A stretch of 64,000 nucleotides of DNA. Source: Deltaproteobacteria bacterium (GTDB lineage Bacteria > SZUA-79 > Acidulodesulfobacterales > Acidulodesulfobacteraceae). Where the stretch lies: the NCBI GenBank assembly GCA_023489335.1, contig JAMDCP010000017.1:54171-118170 (forward strand), given 5' to 3'. Numbering within the stretch: the stretch's first letter is position 1; each line of letters opens with the position of its first letter. This document shows, in pieces, positions 17,409 to 25,932 of this stretch. Position numbers and translations under genes: made by a program. The notes below the pieces were generated by a model, which was not told where the DNA came from, made no database searches, and saw nothing but the letters and a program-made list of their open reading frames with translations.

Positions 17409-18371
17409 TTACGCAAACTGAGGGGCTGCGCCGGCATTTGGGACTGCCTGCGGTTTCTTATTTTCCGCAGGTGTCCTGTCGCTTAATTTTGAATTATTTA
17501 AAAAACCGTTGAGCTTTTTTACCAGCTTCGAATTTATATCATGACCCGTCTTTTTTGCTACTACCCTGCCTTTAATCCTGTAACCGGAAAGATACAGATC
17601 GCCGATTAAATCCAATACTTTATGCCTTATGAACTCGTCTTTATACCTGAGCCCTTCTTTATTAAGAACAGATGTTTCATCAAGCACTAAGGCATTATCC
17701 AGACTTCCGCCCAGCGCAAGCCCGTTCTTTTTTAAATATTCGACATCCTTTAAAAAACCGAATGTTCTGGCATGCGAAATTTCCTTGTAAAAATTAAACC
17801 CGTCAATTTTCATATTAAAAGAGCCTGAAGCTACCGCCGGGTGGTTAAAGTCCATAATATAAGATATTTCAAAATCGTCCGAGGGGTATATGGCAATACT
17901 TATACCGGCGTTATCCGCATTATCAGCCACGACTACCTGCTTAAGTATCTCGATATATCTTCTGCGCTTATTCAGCTCTTTAATTCCGCTTTCGTAAAAG
18001 GCTTCGTAAAAAACCCTTGCGCTGCCGTCCATAGCCGGAATTTCGTCTCCGTAAACCTCTACCTGCGCATTGTCGATGCCCGCGCCCCATAAAGCCGACA
18101 TCAAGTGCTCGACGGTGGAGATGCATCCGCCGTTCTTTCCGATACTTGTCCTTAATGTTGTGGAACAGATATTGCCGGCGTCAGCCTTGATTATAACATC
18201 AGGCTTTATGTCCTTCCTTATAAAAGTGATACCGGAATTAGCTTTTGCAGGTTTAACGACGACGGACGACTCTTTTCCCGTGTGCAGTCCTATTCCTTTA
18301 AAAAAAAGTATGTCGGATACGGTGCATTGAAACTCATTTTTTTCTTCTTTTAATATTGCAAAATTTTCCAT
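17409..18371 (-). CDS. lpxC: UDP-3-O-acyl-N-acetylglucosamine deacetylase
   Basis: Zinc-dependent enzyme for the committed step of lipid A synthesis in the cytoplasm. The hallmark GIGLHTG, the zinc-histidine segment TVEHLMSALWGAGIDN, the active-site loop around EIPAMDGSA and the second zinc site HKVLDLIGDLYLSG are all present. A polar, proline/alanine-rich tail of about 30 residues extends the C-terminus beyond the usual end; in enteric LpxC the tail governs proteolysis, and whether this one does is unknown. It proves a Gram-negative envelope. It stands alone, with hairpins upstream. Confidence 0.95.
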   Translation of the reverse strand: MENFAILKEEKNEFQCTVSDILFFKGIGLHTGKESSVVVKPAKANSGITFIRKDIKPDVIIKADAGNICSTTLRTSIGKNGGCISTVEHLMSALWGAGIDNAQVEVYGDEIPAMDGSARVFYEAFYESGIKELNKRRRYIEILKQVVVADNADNAGISIAIYPSDDFEISYIMDFNHPAVASGSFNMKIDGFNFYKEISHARTFGFLKDVEYLKKNGLALGGSLDNALVLDETSVLNKEGLRYKDEFIRHKVLDLIGDLYLSGYRIKGRVVAKKTGHDINSKLVKKLNGFLNNSKLSDRTPAENKKPQAVPNAGAAPQFA

Positions 18372-18399
18372 TGTAATAATTTGACCTCGAAAGTTATAT

Positions 18400-18424
18400 G
18401 GATTTCTGCTTGCGCAGAAATGAC
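18400..18424. repeat. REP-like hairpin (TTGC loop, AATGAC tail)
   Basis: GGA followed by TTTCTGC-TTGC-GCAGAAA and TGAC. The tetraloop TTGC and trailing AATGAC are shared with the hairpin at 52770-52789, suggesting one interspersed family with exchangeable stems. Confidence 0.55.
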
Positions 18425-18452
18425 AAGCTAATTATGTATCTTGCAAAAAATG

Positions 18453-18466
18453 TGCCAATGTTGGCA
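18453..18466. promoter_or_regulatory. Inverted repeat TGCCAATGTTGGCA upstream of lpxC
   Basis: A perfect 6-bp inverted repeat with a 2-base spacer, 82 bases upstream of the lpxC ATG. It could be an operator; no regulator is known for it. Confidence 0.3.
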
Positions 18467-18551
18467 TAAGGGATTTAAATAGATAAAAATTAAGGAAATT
18501 AAGCAGTTACATAACGGCTATAAATGAACTTTCTTGCAGTTAAGCTAAATA

Positions 18552-18589
18552 TGAATTTTTATTCGCACTATAATGCGAACTAAAATTCA
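18552..18589 (-). terminator. Hairpin terminator after queH
   Basis: TGAATTTTTATTCGCA and TGCGAACTAAAATTCA form a 16-base arm pair with two mismatches and a 6-base loop, 5 bases after the queH stop. It lacks a long pure T-run, so termination strength is uncertain. Confidence 0.5.
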
Positions 18590-18594
18590 CAACT

Positions 18595-19143
18595 TTAATT
18601 TGCAGGTTTTTTATAAAATCTTTCCTTTTCGCTGTAAATGCATCCACAGTAATTCTGTCTGTAAAGATTATAGTCGTAAGATAATTTTACGCCCTCTTTA
18701 TAACCTAATCTAAAATCCTCATAGTAAAAACTAATGCCGTATTTTTTTTCTAAGTTAAAACCAACCTCTTTAATGTAATCGTGTTTTTGATGTTTGCTGT
18801 ATAAAAGGGTGGTCGAAAAATGGGTAAATTTGGAGGCTCTGGCAAGGGAAGCCGCCTTTTCGAGCCTTTTGCTTAGACAGTAATAACACCTGTTTTCTTC
18901 CCTGAATGCGACATTCCTAATAAACTCTTCCATATCGTAATTCTTTTCGTAAATAACCTTAAGATTAACCGCATCTGCAAATTTTTTAAGGGAATCCTGC
19001 CTTTTTAAATACTCGCCGTAGGGGTGAATATTGGGATTATAAAAATATCCGATAACGGTATCGAACTTCTTGTTTACAATCGTATAAGGATACATTAAGC
19101 AGGGGGAACAGCAAATATGAAGTAAAAGCTTGTTTTCTTTCAT
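18595..19143 (-). CDS. queH: Epoxyqueuosine reductase QueH
   Basis: Catalyses the last step of queuosine synthesis in tRNA, reducing epoxyqueuosine; it is the non-homologous alternative to cobalamin-dependent QueG. The DUF208 cysteine pattern is complete: HICCSPC near the N-terminus, CYYC in the middle and CGC near the C-terminus, which hold an iron-sulfur cluster and a second metal. The ATG at 19143 was chosen over an upstream TTG at 19155 because the family starts just before LLLHICCSPC. That ATG abuts the end of a palindromic repeat, so the element supplies the whole proximal leader and no Shine-Dalgarno is evident. Confidence 0.9.
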   Translation of the reverse strand: MKENKLLLHICCSPCLMYPYTIVNKKFDTVIGYFYNPNIHPYGEYLKRQDSLKKFADAVNLKVIYEKNYDMEEFIRNVAFREENRCYYCLSKRLEKAASLARASKFTHFSTTLLYSKHQKHDYIKEVGFNLEKKYGISFYYEDFRLGYKEGVKLSYDYNLYRQNYCGCIYSEKERFYKKPAN

Positions 19144-19236
19144 AAAGGTATCCAATTTATTTATTTTTGCCTTTAATTCCCCTTTTTTAAAGGGGTGTCA
19201 TTTTGCCTTAAGGCAAAATGACGGGGTATTTATAAT
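19144..19236. repeat. Palindromic intergenic element, copy 6, abutting queH
   Basis: AAAGGTATCCAATTTATTTATTTTTG, then CTTTAATTCC, CCCCTTTTTTAAAGGGG, the paired core GTCATTTTGCC-TTAA-GGCAAAATGAC and GGGGTATTTATAATTAA. It has the same arrangement as copy 3, with a different stem, and fills the space between the ruvB stop and the queH start. Confidence 0.8.
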
Positions 19237-19250
19237 TAAACATTTCAACT

Positions 19251-20396
19251 TTAAAACAAAGAATCTTCTTTTATAAGACCAAAATGCTTGTAAGCAAGTT
19301 CTGTGGCAATCCTTCCCTTTTTCGTCCGCAATATAAACCCGCATGAAACAAGATAAGGCTCCACGACATCCTCGAGCGTATCTTTTTCGTCGTTCATTGC
19401 CTGCGCAATTGTCTCTATCCCGACTGGTCCGCCTCCAAATTTGTCTATTATCATCCTTAAAAAAAGTTTGTCGTTGGCATCAAGCCCCAATTCGTCAATC
19501 CCGAGGCTTTCGATGCCGAATTTTGCAACGCCTATGTCAACGGCATCTTTTTTTAAATGAAACATATAATCCCTCAGCCGCCTTAACAGCCTGTTTGCAA
19601 TCCTCGGCGTTCCCCTCGAACGGCGCGCTATTTCAAAAGCGGCCTCGTTGTCTATCTTAATGCCGTAAAGCGATGCGCTTCTTATGACAATCCTTGCAAG
19701 GTCGTCAGGTTCATAGTACTCAAGCCTCGAAGAAAACCCGAACCTGTCCCGAAGCGGGGACGGGATAAGTCCCGCCCTCGTGGTTGCGCCTATGAGCGTA
19801 AACCTAGGAAGGCTGATTCTAATGGACTTTGCCGTTGCGCCCTCGCCTATTATAATATCGAGTTTAAAATCCTCCATAGCGGGATAAAGCATCTCGGCGG
19901 CCGGCTTCGGCAGCCTGTGTATCTCGTCGATAAATATAATATCGCCGTTGCCTACGGAAGATAAAAGCGCCGCAATATCCCCCGCTTTTTCGATCGAAGG
20001 CCCGGAGGTTATTTTTATATTAACCCCGAGCTCATGGGAGATGATGCTTGCAAGCGTGGTTTTGCCAAGCCCCGGGGGACCAAAAAATAGAAGGTGGTCT
20101 AAATCGTGATGCCCCAGGGTAGAACTTCTTTTTTTTGAAGCGTTTATAAAAATTAAAAGATTTTCTTTGAGTTTGGTTTGGCCGATATATTCGTCAAAAC
20201 TGGCGGGTCTTACGGGGTTGTCAAATTCATTGCCTTCTTCCTTTAATAAATCGGCCGCTTCGGCGTCTTCGCCGGCGTTTTCGGCATGCGAAAACGGCCG
20301 TGCGGGTGAAGATACCCGAAGTTTCTTATTATTATTCTTATTGTTATCGATATTTTTATCGTCTTCGGTTGTAAAGTCTTTTTTGAAAGAACTCAT
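19251..20396 (-). CDS. ruvB: Holliday junction branch-migration ATPase RuvB
   Basis: Hexameric motor driving branch migration with RuvA. The Walker A motif FFGPPGLGKTTLA, the Walker B motif IFIDEIHRL, the sensor TLIGATTRAGLIPSPLRDRFG and the C-terminal winged-helix segment (GIETIAQAMNDEKDTLEDVVEPYL) are present. The N-terminus carries about 50 extra low-complexity residues (Asn/Lys-rich, then acidic) before the usual RPASFDEYIGQ. No alternative ATG exists between, so the extension is probably real. Last gene of yebC-ruvC-ruvA-ruvB, 15 bases after ruvA. Confidence 0.96.
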   Translation of the reverse strand: MSSFKKDFTTEDDKNIDNNKNNNKKLRVSSPARPFSHAENAGEDAEAADLLKEEGNEFDNPVRPASFDEYIGQTKLKENLLIFINASKKRSSTLGHHDLDHLLFFGPPGLGKTTLASIISHELGVNIKITSGPSIEKAGDIAALLSSVGNGDIIFIDEIHRLPKPAAEMLYPAMEDFKLDIIIGEGATAKSIRISLPRFTLIGATTRAGLIPSPLRDRFGFSSRLEYYEPDDLARIVIRSASLYGIKIDNEAAFEIARRSRGTPRIANRLLRRLRDYMFHLKKDAVDIGVAKFGIESLGIDELGLDANDKLFLRMIIDKFGGGPVGIETIAQAMNDEKDTLEDVVEPYLVSCGFILRTKKGRIATELAYKHFGLIKEDSLF

Positions 20397-20411
20397 ATAA
20401 GTATAAGGTAA

Positions 20412-21167
20412 TTAAATGTTTTTTAACGAATATATATATTTCAAACACTCCTTTGTTAATCCTTCGGTATTAATATCCGTTACCCCGCCGTCTTTTATAT
20501 TCTTGTAAACCTTGCTTGCAAGATTAAAAGACTCCAATCTTGAATATCCCAGCGCCTCTAATGCGCAGGAAGACTCAAGAATAATATCGGAGGGGTTGCC
20601 CGCCGCAGCGGGCTGGGGCGGTTGGAACGGTTGGGGCAGCGGAACTGGGGCAAGGGCGGAATTTAAATTATTATCCAAACCTGCGCCGCTGTGTTTGTTT
20701 TCGCCAATATCCTTATAATTATAATTGCCAATGTTTTCAGCCTTTATATCACTAATTAAGGCAGGCCTTTTAAGGATTTTATTTTTAAGCTCCATAATGA
20801 TGCGTTCGGCTTTAGCTTTGCCTATGCCTTTAATTTGCGATAGCGCGGATATGTCCTGCGTGGTTAAAATATTTAAAAAGTTACCGGAGTCGATTCCAGA
20901 AAGAACCGTCACGGCAAGCTTCGGCCCGACATCTTTAACTTCCAGAAGAAGGCTAAAGATTTCTCTTTGCAGGGAGGTATGAAACCCGTAAAGCGTAATA
21001 CGGTCTTCCCTGACATATGTATAAATGAAAAAGCTCGAATTTTGATTTAAAGTTAAAGAGCCTTCGGCCGGAATAAAAACCTCGTATCCAACCCCATTAG
21101 ATTCCAATATTATAGAGGATTTTTCGTTATCCCTGTAAATTACCCTTCCTTTTAAATAGGCGATCAT
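20412..21167 (-). CDS. ruvA: Holliday junction DNA-binding subunit RuvA
   Basis: Tetrameric junction-binding partner of RuvB. Domain I begins MIAYLKGRVIYRD, the helix-hairpin-helix repeats are at VKDVGPKLAVTVLSGI and IKGIGKAKAERIIMELK, and the RuvB-contacting domain III is at the C-terminus. The start was placed at 21167 because the family begins at this methionine and an earlier start would overlap ruvC. At 251 residues it is longer than the usual 200, owing to a proline-rich linker (PVPLPQPFQPPQPAAAG) before domain III. Confidence 0.94.
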   Translation of the reverse strand: MIAYLKGRVIYRDNEKSSIILESNGVGYEVFIPAEGSLTLNQNSSFFIYTYVREDRITLYGFHTSLQREIFSLLLEVKDVGPKLAVTVLSGIDSGNFLNILTTQDISALSQIKGIGKAKAERIIMELKNKILKRPALISDIKAENIGNYNYKDIGENKHSGAGLDNNLNSALAPVPLPQPFQPPQPAAAGNPSDIILESSCALEALGYSRLESFNLASKVYKNIKDGGVTDINTEGLTKECLKYIYSLKNI

Positions 21168-21178
21168 TTGAGCGTTTT

Positions 21179-21697
21179 TTATCGATAAATAAAGTTTGAC
21201 ATATCGGTGGCGCAGCAAACCGCAATTGCAAGAGCGTCGGATATGTTGCTGTCCGTATTACCGTTTAAAAAGGCTTTAATATTGGAGCTTTTAGATGCGC
21301 ATATCAAATTTAACGCCTCTTTCACCTGTTGTTTATTTGCATCTCCATAACCGGCTATACTTTTTTTTACAAACCTTGGCGAATATTCCTTTAATTTTAT
21401 ATTAAAAACGGATGATAAAAGACATATAATTCCTCTTGCCTGGGATAGTTTTATTAAAGAAGCGGGGTTTGTTCCCGAAAATACTGATTCTAAAGACATT
21501 ATGCCCGGCGAATATTCCTCGATAACTTCTTTTAGCTCCCCGTAAATTTTACCCAGATTGGAAGGAAATTCTTTATTTTTTGCATCGATTAGCCCGCAGG
21601 ATATTAAATTAAAAGCCCTTCCGAAAGACGGCAAATCCAGCACCGCCCATCCTGTCAACCTTGAACCCGGGTCAACTCCCAAAATTCTATAGCCCAT
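21179..21697 (-). CDS. ruvC: Holliday junction resolvase RuvC
   Basis: Endonuclease cutting Holliday junctions, 172 residues from MGYRILGVDPGSRLTG, whose aspartate is the first catalytic residue. SLESVFSGTNPASLIKLSQARG supplies the next acidic residue and the C-terminal SDALAIAVC the last. The start at 21697 was preferred because the upstream extension runs into yebC and lies outside the family. It is 11 bases ahead of ruvA. Confidence 0.94.
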   Translation of the reverse strand: MGYRILGVDPGSRLTGWAVLDLPSFGRAFNLISCGLIDAKNKEFPSNLGKIYGELKEVIEEYSPGIMSLESVFSGTNPASLIKLSQARGIICLLSSVFNIKLKEYSPRFVKKSIAGYGDANKQQVKEALNLICASKSSNIKAFLNGNTDSNISDALAIAVCCATDMSNFIYR

Positions 21698-21719
21698 AAA
21701 GAACCCATAAAGGAATAAA

Positions 21720-22454
21720 TTAAGCTCCCGCCTCCTGTATATCAAAGTTTGCATATACATTTTGAATGCCTTCTATCTCTTCGAGCGCATCGATTAGTTT
21801 AATCATCTGGTCTGCCTCTTTTCCTTTTAACTCGATATTTGTCTGGGGTATATAAGAAAGTTCGGAAAACTTTTCCTTCATTCCCTTAGACTCGAATGCG
21901 GATTTAACGGCCTCGAAGTCTTTTATATCCGTATAGACCAGTACCTCGTCATCTTCGGTTTTTATATCTTCGGCTCCCGCTTCGAGCGCAACTTCCATAA
22001 CCGTATCTTCGGGATAGAGGCTTGCGTCGAACCCTATAACGCCCTTTTTGTTAAACATCCACATAACGCAGCCAGATTCCCCAAGACTGCCGCCATGCCT
22101 CGACAGCGCATGCCTTACCTCGGAAACCGTCCTGTTTCTATTATCGGTTAAAGTCTCTATAAGCAAAGCCACGCCGGCAGGCCCGTATCCTTCGTATATT
22201 ATCTCGTCATAAGTTTCGCCTTCGAGTTCTCCCGCGCCTTTTTTCATAGCCCTTTCGATATTTTCTTTAGGCATATTGGCGGCTTTAGCTTCATCGACGG
22301 CAAGCCTGAGCTTCGGATTGGAAGATATATCTTTTCCGCCTATTCTGGTGCTTGTGATGATTTCGCGGATGATGTTGGTAAAAATCCTGCCTCTCTTTGC
22401 GTCCAAAGCCCCCTTTTTTCTTTTAATGGTGCTCCATTTACTGTGACCGGACAT
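21720..22454 (-). CDS. yebC: YebC/PmpR-family protein (translation or transcription factor)
   Basis: Starts MSGHSKWSTIKRKKGALDAKRG, the invariant N-terminus of the family, followed by the acidic three-domain body (SSNPKLRLAVDEAKAANMPKENIERA; YEGYGPAGVALLIE). The length is 244 residues. Proteins of this family act as transcription regulators or help ribosomes through proline stretches. The start at 22454 was chosen over a methionine four codons upstream on family grounds. First gene of the ruv operon, a widespread arrangement. Confidence 0.93.
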   Translation of the reverse strand: MSGHSKWSTIKRKKGALDAKRGRIFTNIIREIITSTRIGGKDISSNPKLRLAVDEAKAANMPKENIERAMKKGAGELEGETYDEIIYEGYGPAGVALLIETLTDNRNRTVSEVRHALSRHGGSLGESGCVMWMFNKKGVIGFDASLYPEDTVMEVALEAGAEDIKTEDDEVLVYTDIKDFEAVKSAFESKGMKEKFSELSYIPQTNIELKGKEADQMIKLIDALEEIEGIQNVYANFDIQEAGA

Positions 22455-22519
22455 AAAAACCCCCAATAATAAAATAATAAATAAAAACCTGCTAAAAAAT
22501 TATAAAAAGTATAATAATA

Positions 22520-22604
22520 TGGTGCGAAAGGGGGGACTCGAACCCCCAAGGATTGCTCCGCTGGATTCTAAGTCCAGTGCGTATACCAATTCCGCCACTC
22601 TCGC
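22520..22604 (-). tRNA. tRNA-Leu (TAG anticodon)
   Basis: On the minus strand GCGAGAGTGGCGGAATTGG begins a class-II tRNA with a long variable arm. The anticodon stem CTGGA/TCCAG closes the loop CTTAGAA (anticodon TAG). The T-arm GGGGGTTCGAGTCCCCC and an encoded CCA end are present. Confidence 0.93.
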
Positions 22605-22727
22605 GCAATTTATCCTTTAAACTTAATAATTATATCATATCAAAATTAATTAAAAAGTGGAAATATTTAATGCGGGCGGGCGCAAGAAAAGAAAAACATC
22701 CAAAATAAAGCAACTGTATTGTTTGTC

Positions 22728-22880
22728 AAGGTGTCCGATTTATTTTATAAATACCCCGTCAGTCCGCCGTGGGCGGCATATTCACCTGCGCCAAGGGCAT
22801 GCCTTGACAATCGTACAGGTGAATATATCACCCCTTTTAAAAAAGGGGAATTAAAAGAAACAAGGGGTCTGATTTATTTA
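22728..22880. repeat. Palindromic intergenic element, copy 7 (long, nested hairpin)
   Basis: AAGGTGTCCGATTTATTTT, TACCCCGTCAGTCCGCC, then an inserted cassette where ATATTCACCTG pairs with CAGGTGAATAT around an inner CAAGG-GCATG-CCTTG stem, then ATCACCCCTTTTAAAAAAGGGG. The right end is degraded (AAGGGGTCTGATTTATTT). The cassette matches copy 8. The 492-base gap 22605-23097 holds this element; the rest, up to the ATPase start, shows nothing recognisable. Confidence 0.8.
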
Positions 22881-23097
22881 TTATATAGGGGCATTCTTTT
22901 AAGTTTCTTACTTCTAAATTTTGGCGGATTTTGCAAGTTATGGAATAAGAAATTTAAAAGTTCTGTTTGGTTTTCTGTTTGGATTTATAGGTTCATTATA
23001 TTATTTATGGTATAATTTCATGTGTATGATGTAAAATCGGGATGGATTATTCATTTTTTGCATCCATAAAGCTACACGGCATAACCATTAAACCGCT

Positions 23098-25479
23098 ATG
23101 GATATCGGCGAAACCATTAAAACGCTGAACAGAGGTCCCGACAAGGGCTTGTCGTCCAAGGAAGCCGAAGACCTCATTATTAAGTACGGCAAAAACGCGA
23201 TACCGGAAAAACACCATGGTTTAATCGTAAGGTTCCTGTCCTATTTTTGGGGCCCTATAGCATGGATGATAGAAGCCGCTTCCATACTCTCTGCCGCATT
23301 GCGCCACTGGCTCGAATTCGTCATTATAATAATCCTTCTTTTCGTCAACGCATCCGCTGGTTTCTGGCAGGAATACAAAGCCGGCAATGCTATAGCCATG
23401 CTAAAGCGGCGCCTCGCCCTGCGTGCCAGAGCATTGCGCGACGGCCTGTGGGTAGATATTCCGGCGGAAATGCTGGTACCGGGAGACGTCATATCGATAA
23501 AGCTCGGCAATATCATACCCGCCGACATATTGTTGACCGAAGGCGATTATATAAGCATAGACCAGTCCGCCATTACTGGAGAATCGTTGCCTGTAGACAA
23601 AAGACCCGGCGACATCGGATATTCCGGCTCGGTAGTGGAAAAAGGGGAAATGGTGGCTATTGTAACGGCAACAGGTTTAAATACCTTCTTCGGAAAAACC
23701 ATACAACTGGCCGGCAAAAAAGAACCGGCGTCGCATTTCAGGCAGGCGGTGCTATCCATAGGTAATTTTCTTATATTTTCGGCGCTTGCATTGATAGCGG
23801 TAATTATCTTTTATTCCGTAATTATACGCCGCGAGCCGTTTATGCACGTTTTACTATTCGTGCTGGTTCTCACAGTGGCGGCTATACCCGTAGCTTTGCC
23901 CGCGGTTTTATCCGTAACGATGGCTGTGGGGGCCGAAAAACTTGCCGGATTAAAGGCCATAGTGTCAAGGTTGGTTTCTATAGAGGAAATGGCCGGTATG
24001 GATATACTGTGCGCCGATAAAACAGGAACGCTGACCGTAAACAAACTCGCCTTAGGAAAACCGGTTTTAATACACGCGGAAAGCGAAGAAGAATTAATGT
24101 CTATAGCCGCCCTTGCTTCGGAAAAAGACGGCGGCGATTCTATCGATACAGCCATTATCGAAGGGCTTAAGGGCAGGAGCATCGAAAACGGCTATAAAAT
24201 TACGGCTTTCAAACCGTTCGACCCTGTAAATAAACGGGCGGAAGCCGAAGTATCTCACGAAAATAATATTTTTAAGGCTACCAAAGGGGCTCCCCAGGTT
24301 ATTCTTGCGTTGACAAAGCCCGATGAAAAAACCGCGAAGGATATAACTGCGGCAATAGATTCAATGGCGGAGGACGGCTACAGGACGCTGGGAGTTGCAA
24401 AAACCGATGATGCGGGAAACTGGCGCATTATGGGACTTCTTTCATTGTATGACCCTCCCAGGGATGATTCTGCCGGGGTCATAGAAGAAACACGCGGAAT
24501 GGGAATAGCGATAAAAATGCTTACCGGCGACCACTTGTCAATAGCAAAACACGTGGCCGCGCTTTTGCATCTCGGCGGGAATATAGTTCCGGCTGAAAAC
24601 GCCGTGGGCATGGCAGAACAATCCGACGGTTTTGCGCAGGTATTTCCCGAACATAAATATGAAATCGTCAAAGAGTTGCAGGCGGCCGGCCATATCGTAG
24701 GAATGACCGGAGACGGCGTCAACGACGCCCCTGCGTTAAAGCGCGCCAATATAGGAATTGCAGTCAGCGGCTCGACCGATGCCGCAAGGGCCGCCGCGGA
24801 CCTTGTCTTGACAGCGCCGGGTTTGTCGGTAATTACCAAGGCCGTAGCCGAATCCAGAAGAATTTTCGAGCGTATGAACGCTTACGCTATTTACCGTATT
24901 GCCGAAACTATAAGGGTTATTATATTCATGACGCTGTCGATAATAATTTTTAACTTTTATCCGGTTACCGCCGTAATGATTATAATCATAGCCCTGCTGA
25001 ACGATTTTCCCATTATGACCATAGCCTACGACAATGTTCCGGTTCCTTCCGCCCCCGCCAGGTGGGATATGCCCAGAGTGCTTGCCGTTTCCGTGCTCCT
25101 TGGACTGTTAGGGGTAGCAGCGAGCTTTTTGCTGTTCTTAATTGCGGAGTACTATCTGCGCCTGCCGGTCGGAACGGTTCAAACGCTGATATTTTTAAAA
25201 CTGCTTATCGCAGGGCATCTGACGATATTCCTGACGAGAAACAAGGGCGCTATATGGCAGCGACCGCTGCCCAGCGGAATTTTTTTTAACGCAAACGCCG
25301 CCTCCATGGCGGCTGGAACTTTTGCCGCGGCTTACGGATGGCTGGTTCCGCCGCTTGGCTGGTATTATACCCTGGCGGTATGGGGTTACTCCATAGCATG
25401 GCTTATGGTAAACAGCGCCGCTAAAATAACGGCATACAGAATACTGGATATGACCAAGGTTGCGAGGGGGAGCGAATAG
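23098..25479 (+). CDS. PMA-type (P-type IIIA) proton-translocating ATPase
   Basis: Inner-membrane P-type ATPase of the plasma-membrane H+-ATPase group. TGES spans residues 160-163, the phosphorylated aspartate is D307 in DKTGTLT, the nucleotide domain has KGAPQVIL, and the hinge has MTGDGVNDAPALKRANIGIAV. The M4 segment PVALPAVLS matches proton pumps rather than Ca2+ or heavy-metal pumps, and no N-terminal metal-binding domain is present. At 793 residues it is shorter than fungal pumps because the autoinhibitory tail is missing. The coding sequence is visibly richer in G+C than its neighbours, hinting at transfer. No clear Shine-Dalgarno. In an acidophile it would export protons; that role is inferred. 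Confidence 0.88.
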   Translation: MDIGETIKTLNRGPDKGLSSKEAEDLIIKYGKNAIPEKHHGLIVRFLSYFWGPIAWMIEAASILSAALRHWLEFVIIIILLFVNASAGFWQEYKAGNAIAMLKRRLALRARALRDGLWVDIPAEMLVPGDVISIKLGNIIPADILLTEGDYISIDQSAITGESLPVDKRPGDIGYSGSVVEKGEMVAIVTATGLNTFFGKTIQLAGKKEPASHFRQAVLSIGNFLIFSALALIAVIIFYSVIIRREPFMHVLLFVLVLTVAAIPVALPAVLSVTMAVGAEKLAGLKAIVSRLVSIEEMAGMDILCADKTGTLTVNKLALGKPVLIHAESEEELMSIAALASEKDGGDSIDTAIIEGLKGRSIENGYKITAFKPFDPVNKRAEAEVSHENNIFKATKGAPQVILALTKPDEKTAKDITAAIDSMAEDGYRTLGVAKTDDAGNWRIMGLLSLYDPPRDDSAGVIEETRGMGIAIKMLTGDHLSIAKHVAALLHLGGNIVPAENAVGMAEQSDGFAQVFPEHKYEIVKELQAAGHIVGMTGDGVNDAPALKRANIGIAVSGSTDAARAAADLVLTAPGLSVITKAVAESRRIFERMNAYAIYRIAETIRVIIFMTLSIIIFNFYPVTAVMIIIIALLNDFPIMTIAYDNVPVPSAPARWDMPRVLAVSVLLGLLGVAASFLLFLIAEYYLRLPVGTVQTLIFLKLLIAGHLTIFLTRNKGAIWQRPLPSGIFFNANAASMAAGTFAAAYGWLVPPLGWYYTLAVWGYSIAWLMVNSAAKITAYRILDMTKVARGSE

Positions 25480-25500
25480 CGCAGGTTAATAGTGATAAAT

Positions 25501-25932
25501 TTATTCTTCATGCTCAAGAATTTTGCGGATTAGACTTAAAACAAGTCCTTTATATTCGGCAAACATTCTTGCCGCCTGCCAGCGAAAATCAAGGTAACGG
25601 TGCGCAAGCCTGTTTCTCTGGATTGCGAGCTTCGATAAATTATTTTGTTCAATTTCCGTTAAACCGAACAATTCAGCACATTTTCTTATCGCATCCGCGT
25701 AATTTTCCGCCGCAACCCCCTTGCTTGTTATTATTGTTCCGCATAATTCAATAAAAGCGGTAAGAATATTCTCGACTGTTCTATCAATTAATTTCTGCAA
25801 TTTTTTATCATTTTGGTATTCTTTCCATGTTTTGACTTCATATTCAAGCTCAAATTCTTTTATCTCTTCTAAGATAAAATTTATAGTTTCGACAGTCCTT
25901 CCTTTTGCATAATCAAAATCAGGCACCGGCAA
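25501..25932 (-). CDS. hepT: HepT-like HEPN toxin (DUF86)
   Basis: An all-helical HEPN ribonuclease-type toxin of 143 residues. The active motif is R106-x4-H111-R-Y113 (RNRLAHRY), matching the R-x4-6-H signature with the tyrosine that MntA-type antitoxins AMPylate. It is encoded directly after mntA with a 14-base overlap, as in known MntA/HepT modules. It lies convergent to the ATPase gene, 21 bases away, and next to a tRNA-Asp integration site. Known relatives inactivate RNA or tRNA when released from the antitoxin; that activity here is inference. Confidence 0.88.
   Translation of the reverse strand: MPVPDFDYAKGRTVETINFILEEIKEFELEYEVKTWKEYQNDKKLQKLIDRTVENILTAFIELCGTIITSKGVAAENYADAIRKCAELFGLTEIEQNNLSKLAIQRNRLAHRYLDFRWQAARMFAEYKGLVLSLIRKILEHEE

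Noticed and set aside
22719..23015. 98-codon open frame upstream of the proton ATPase
   Set aside because: It starts in the palindromic element and follows its hairpin; similar frames appear in other copies of the element.
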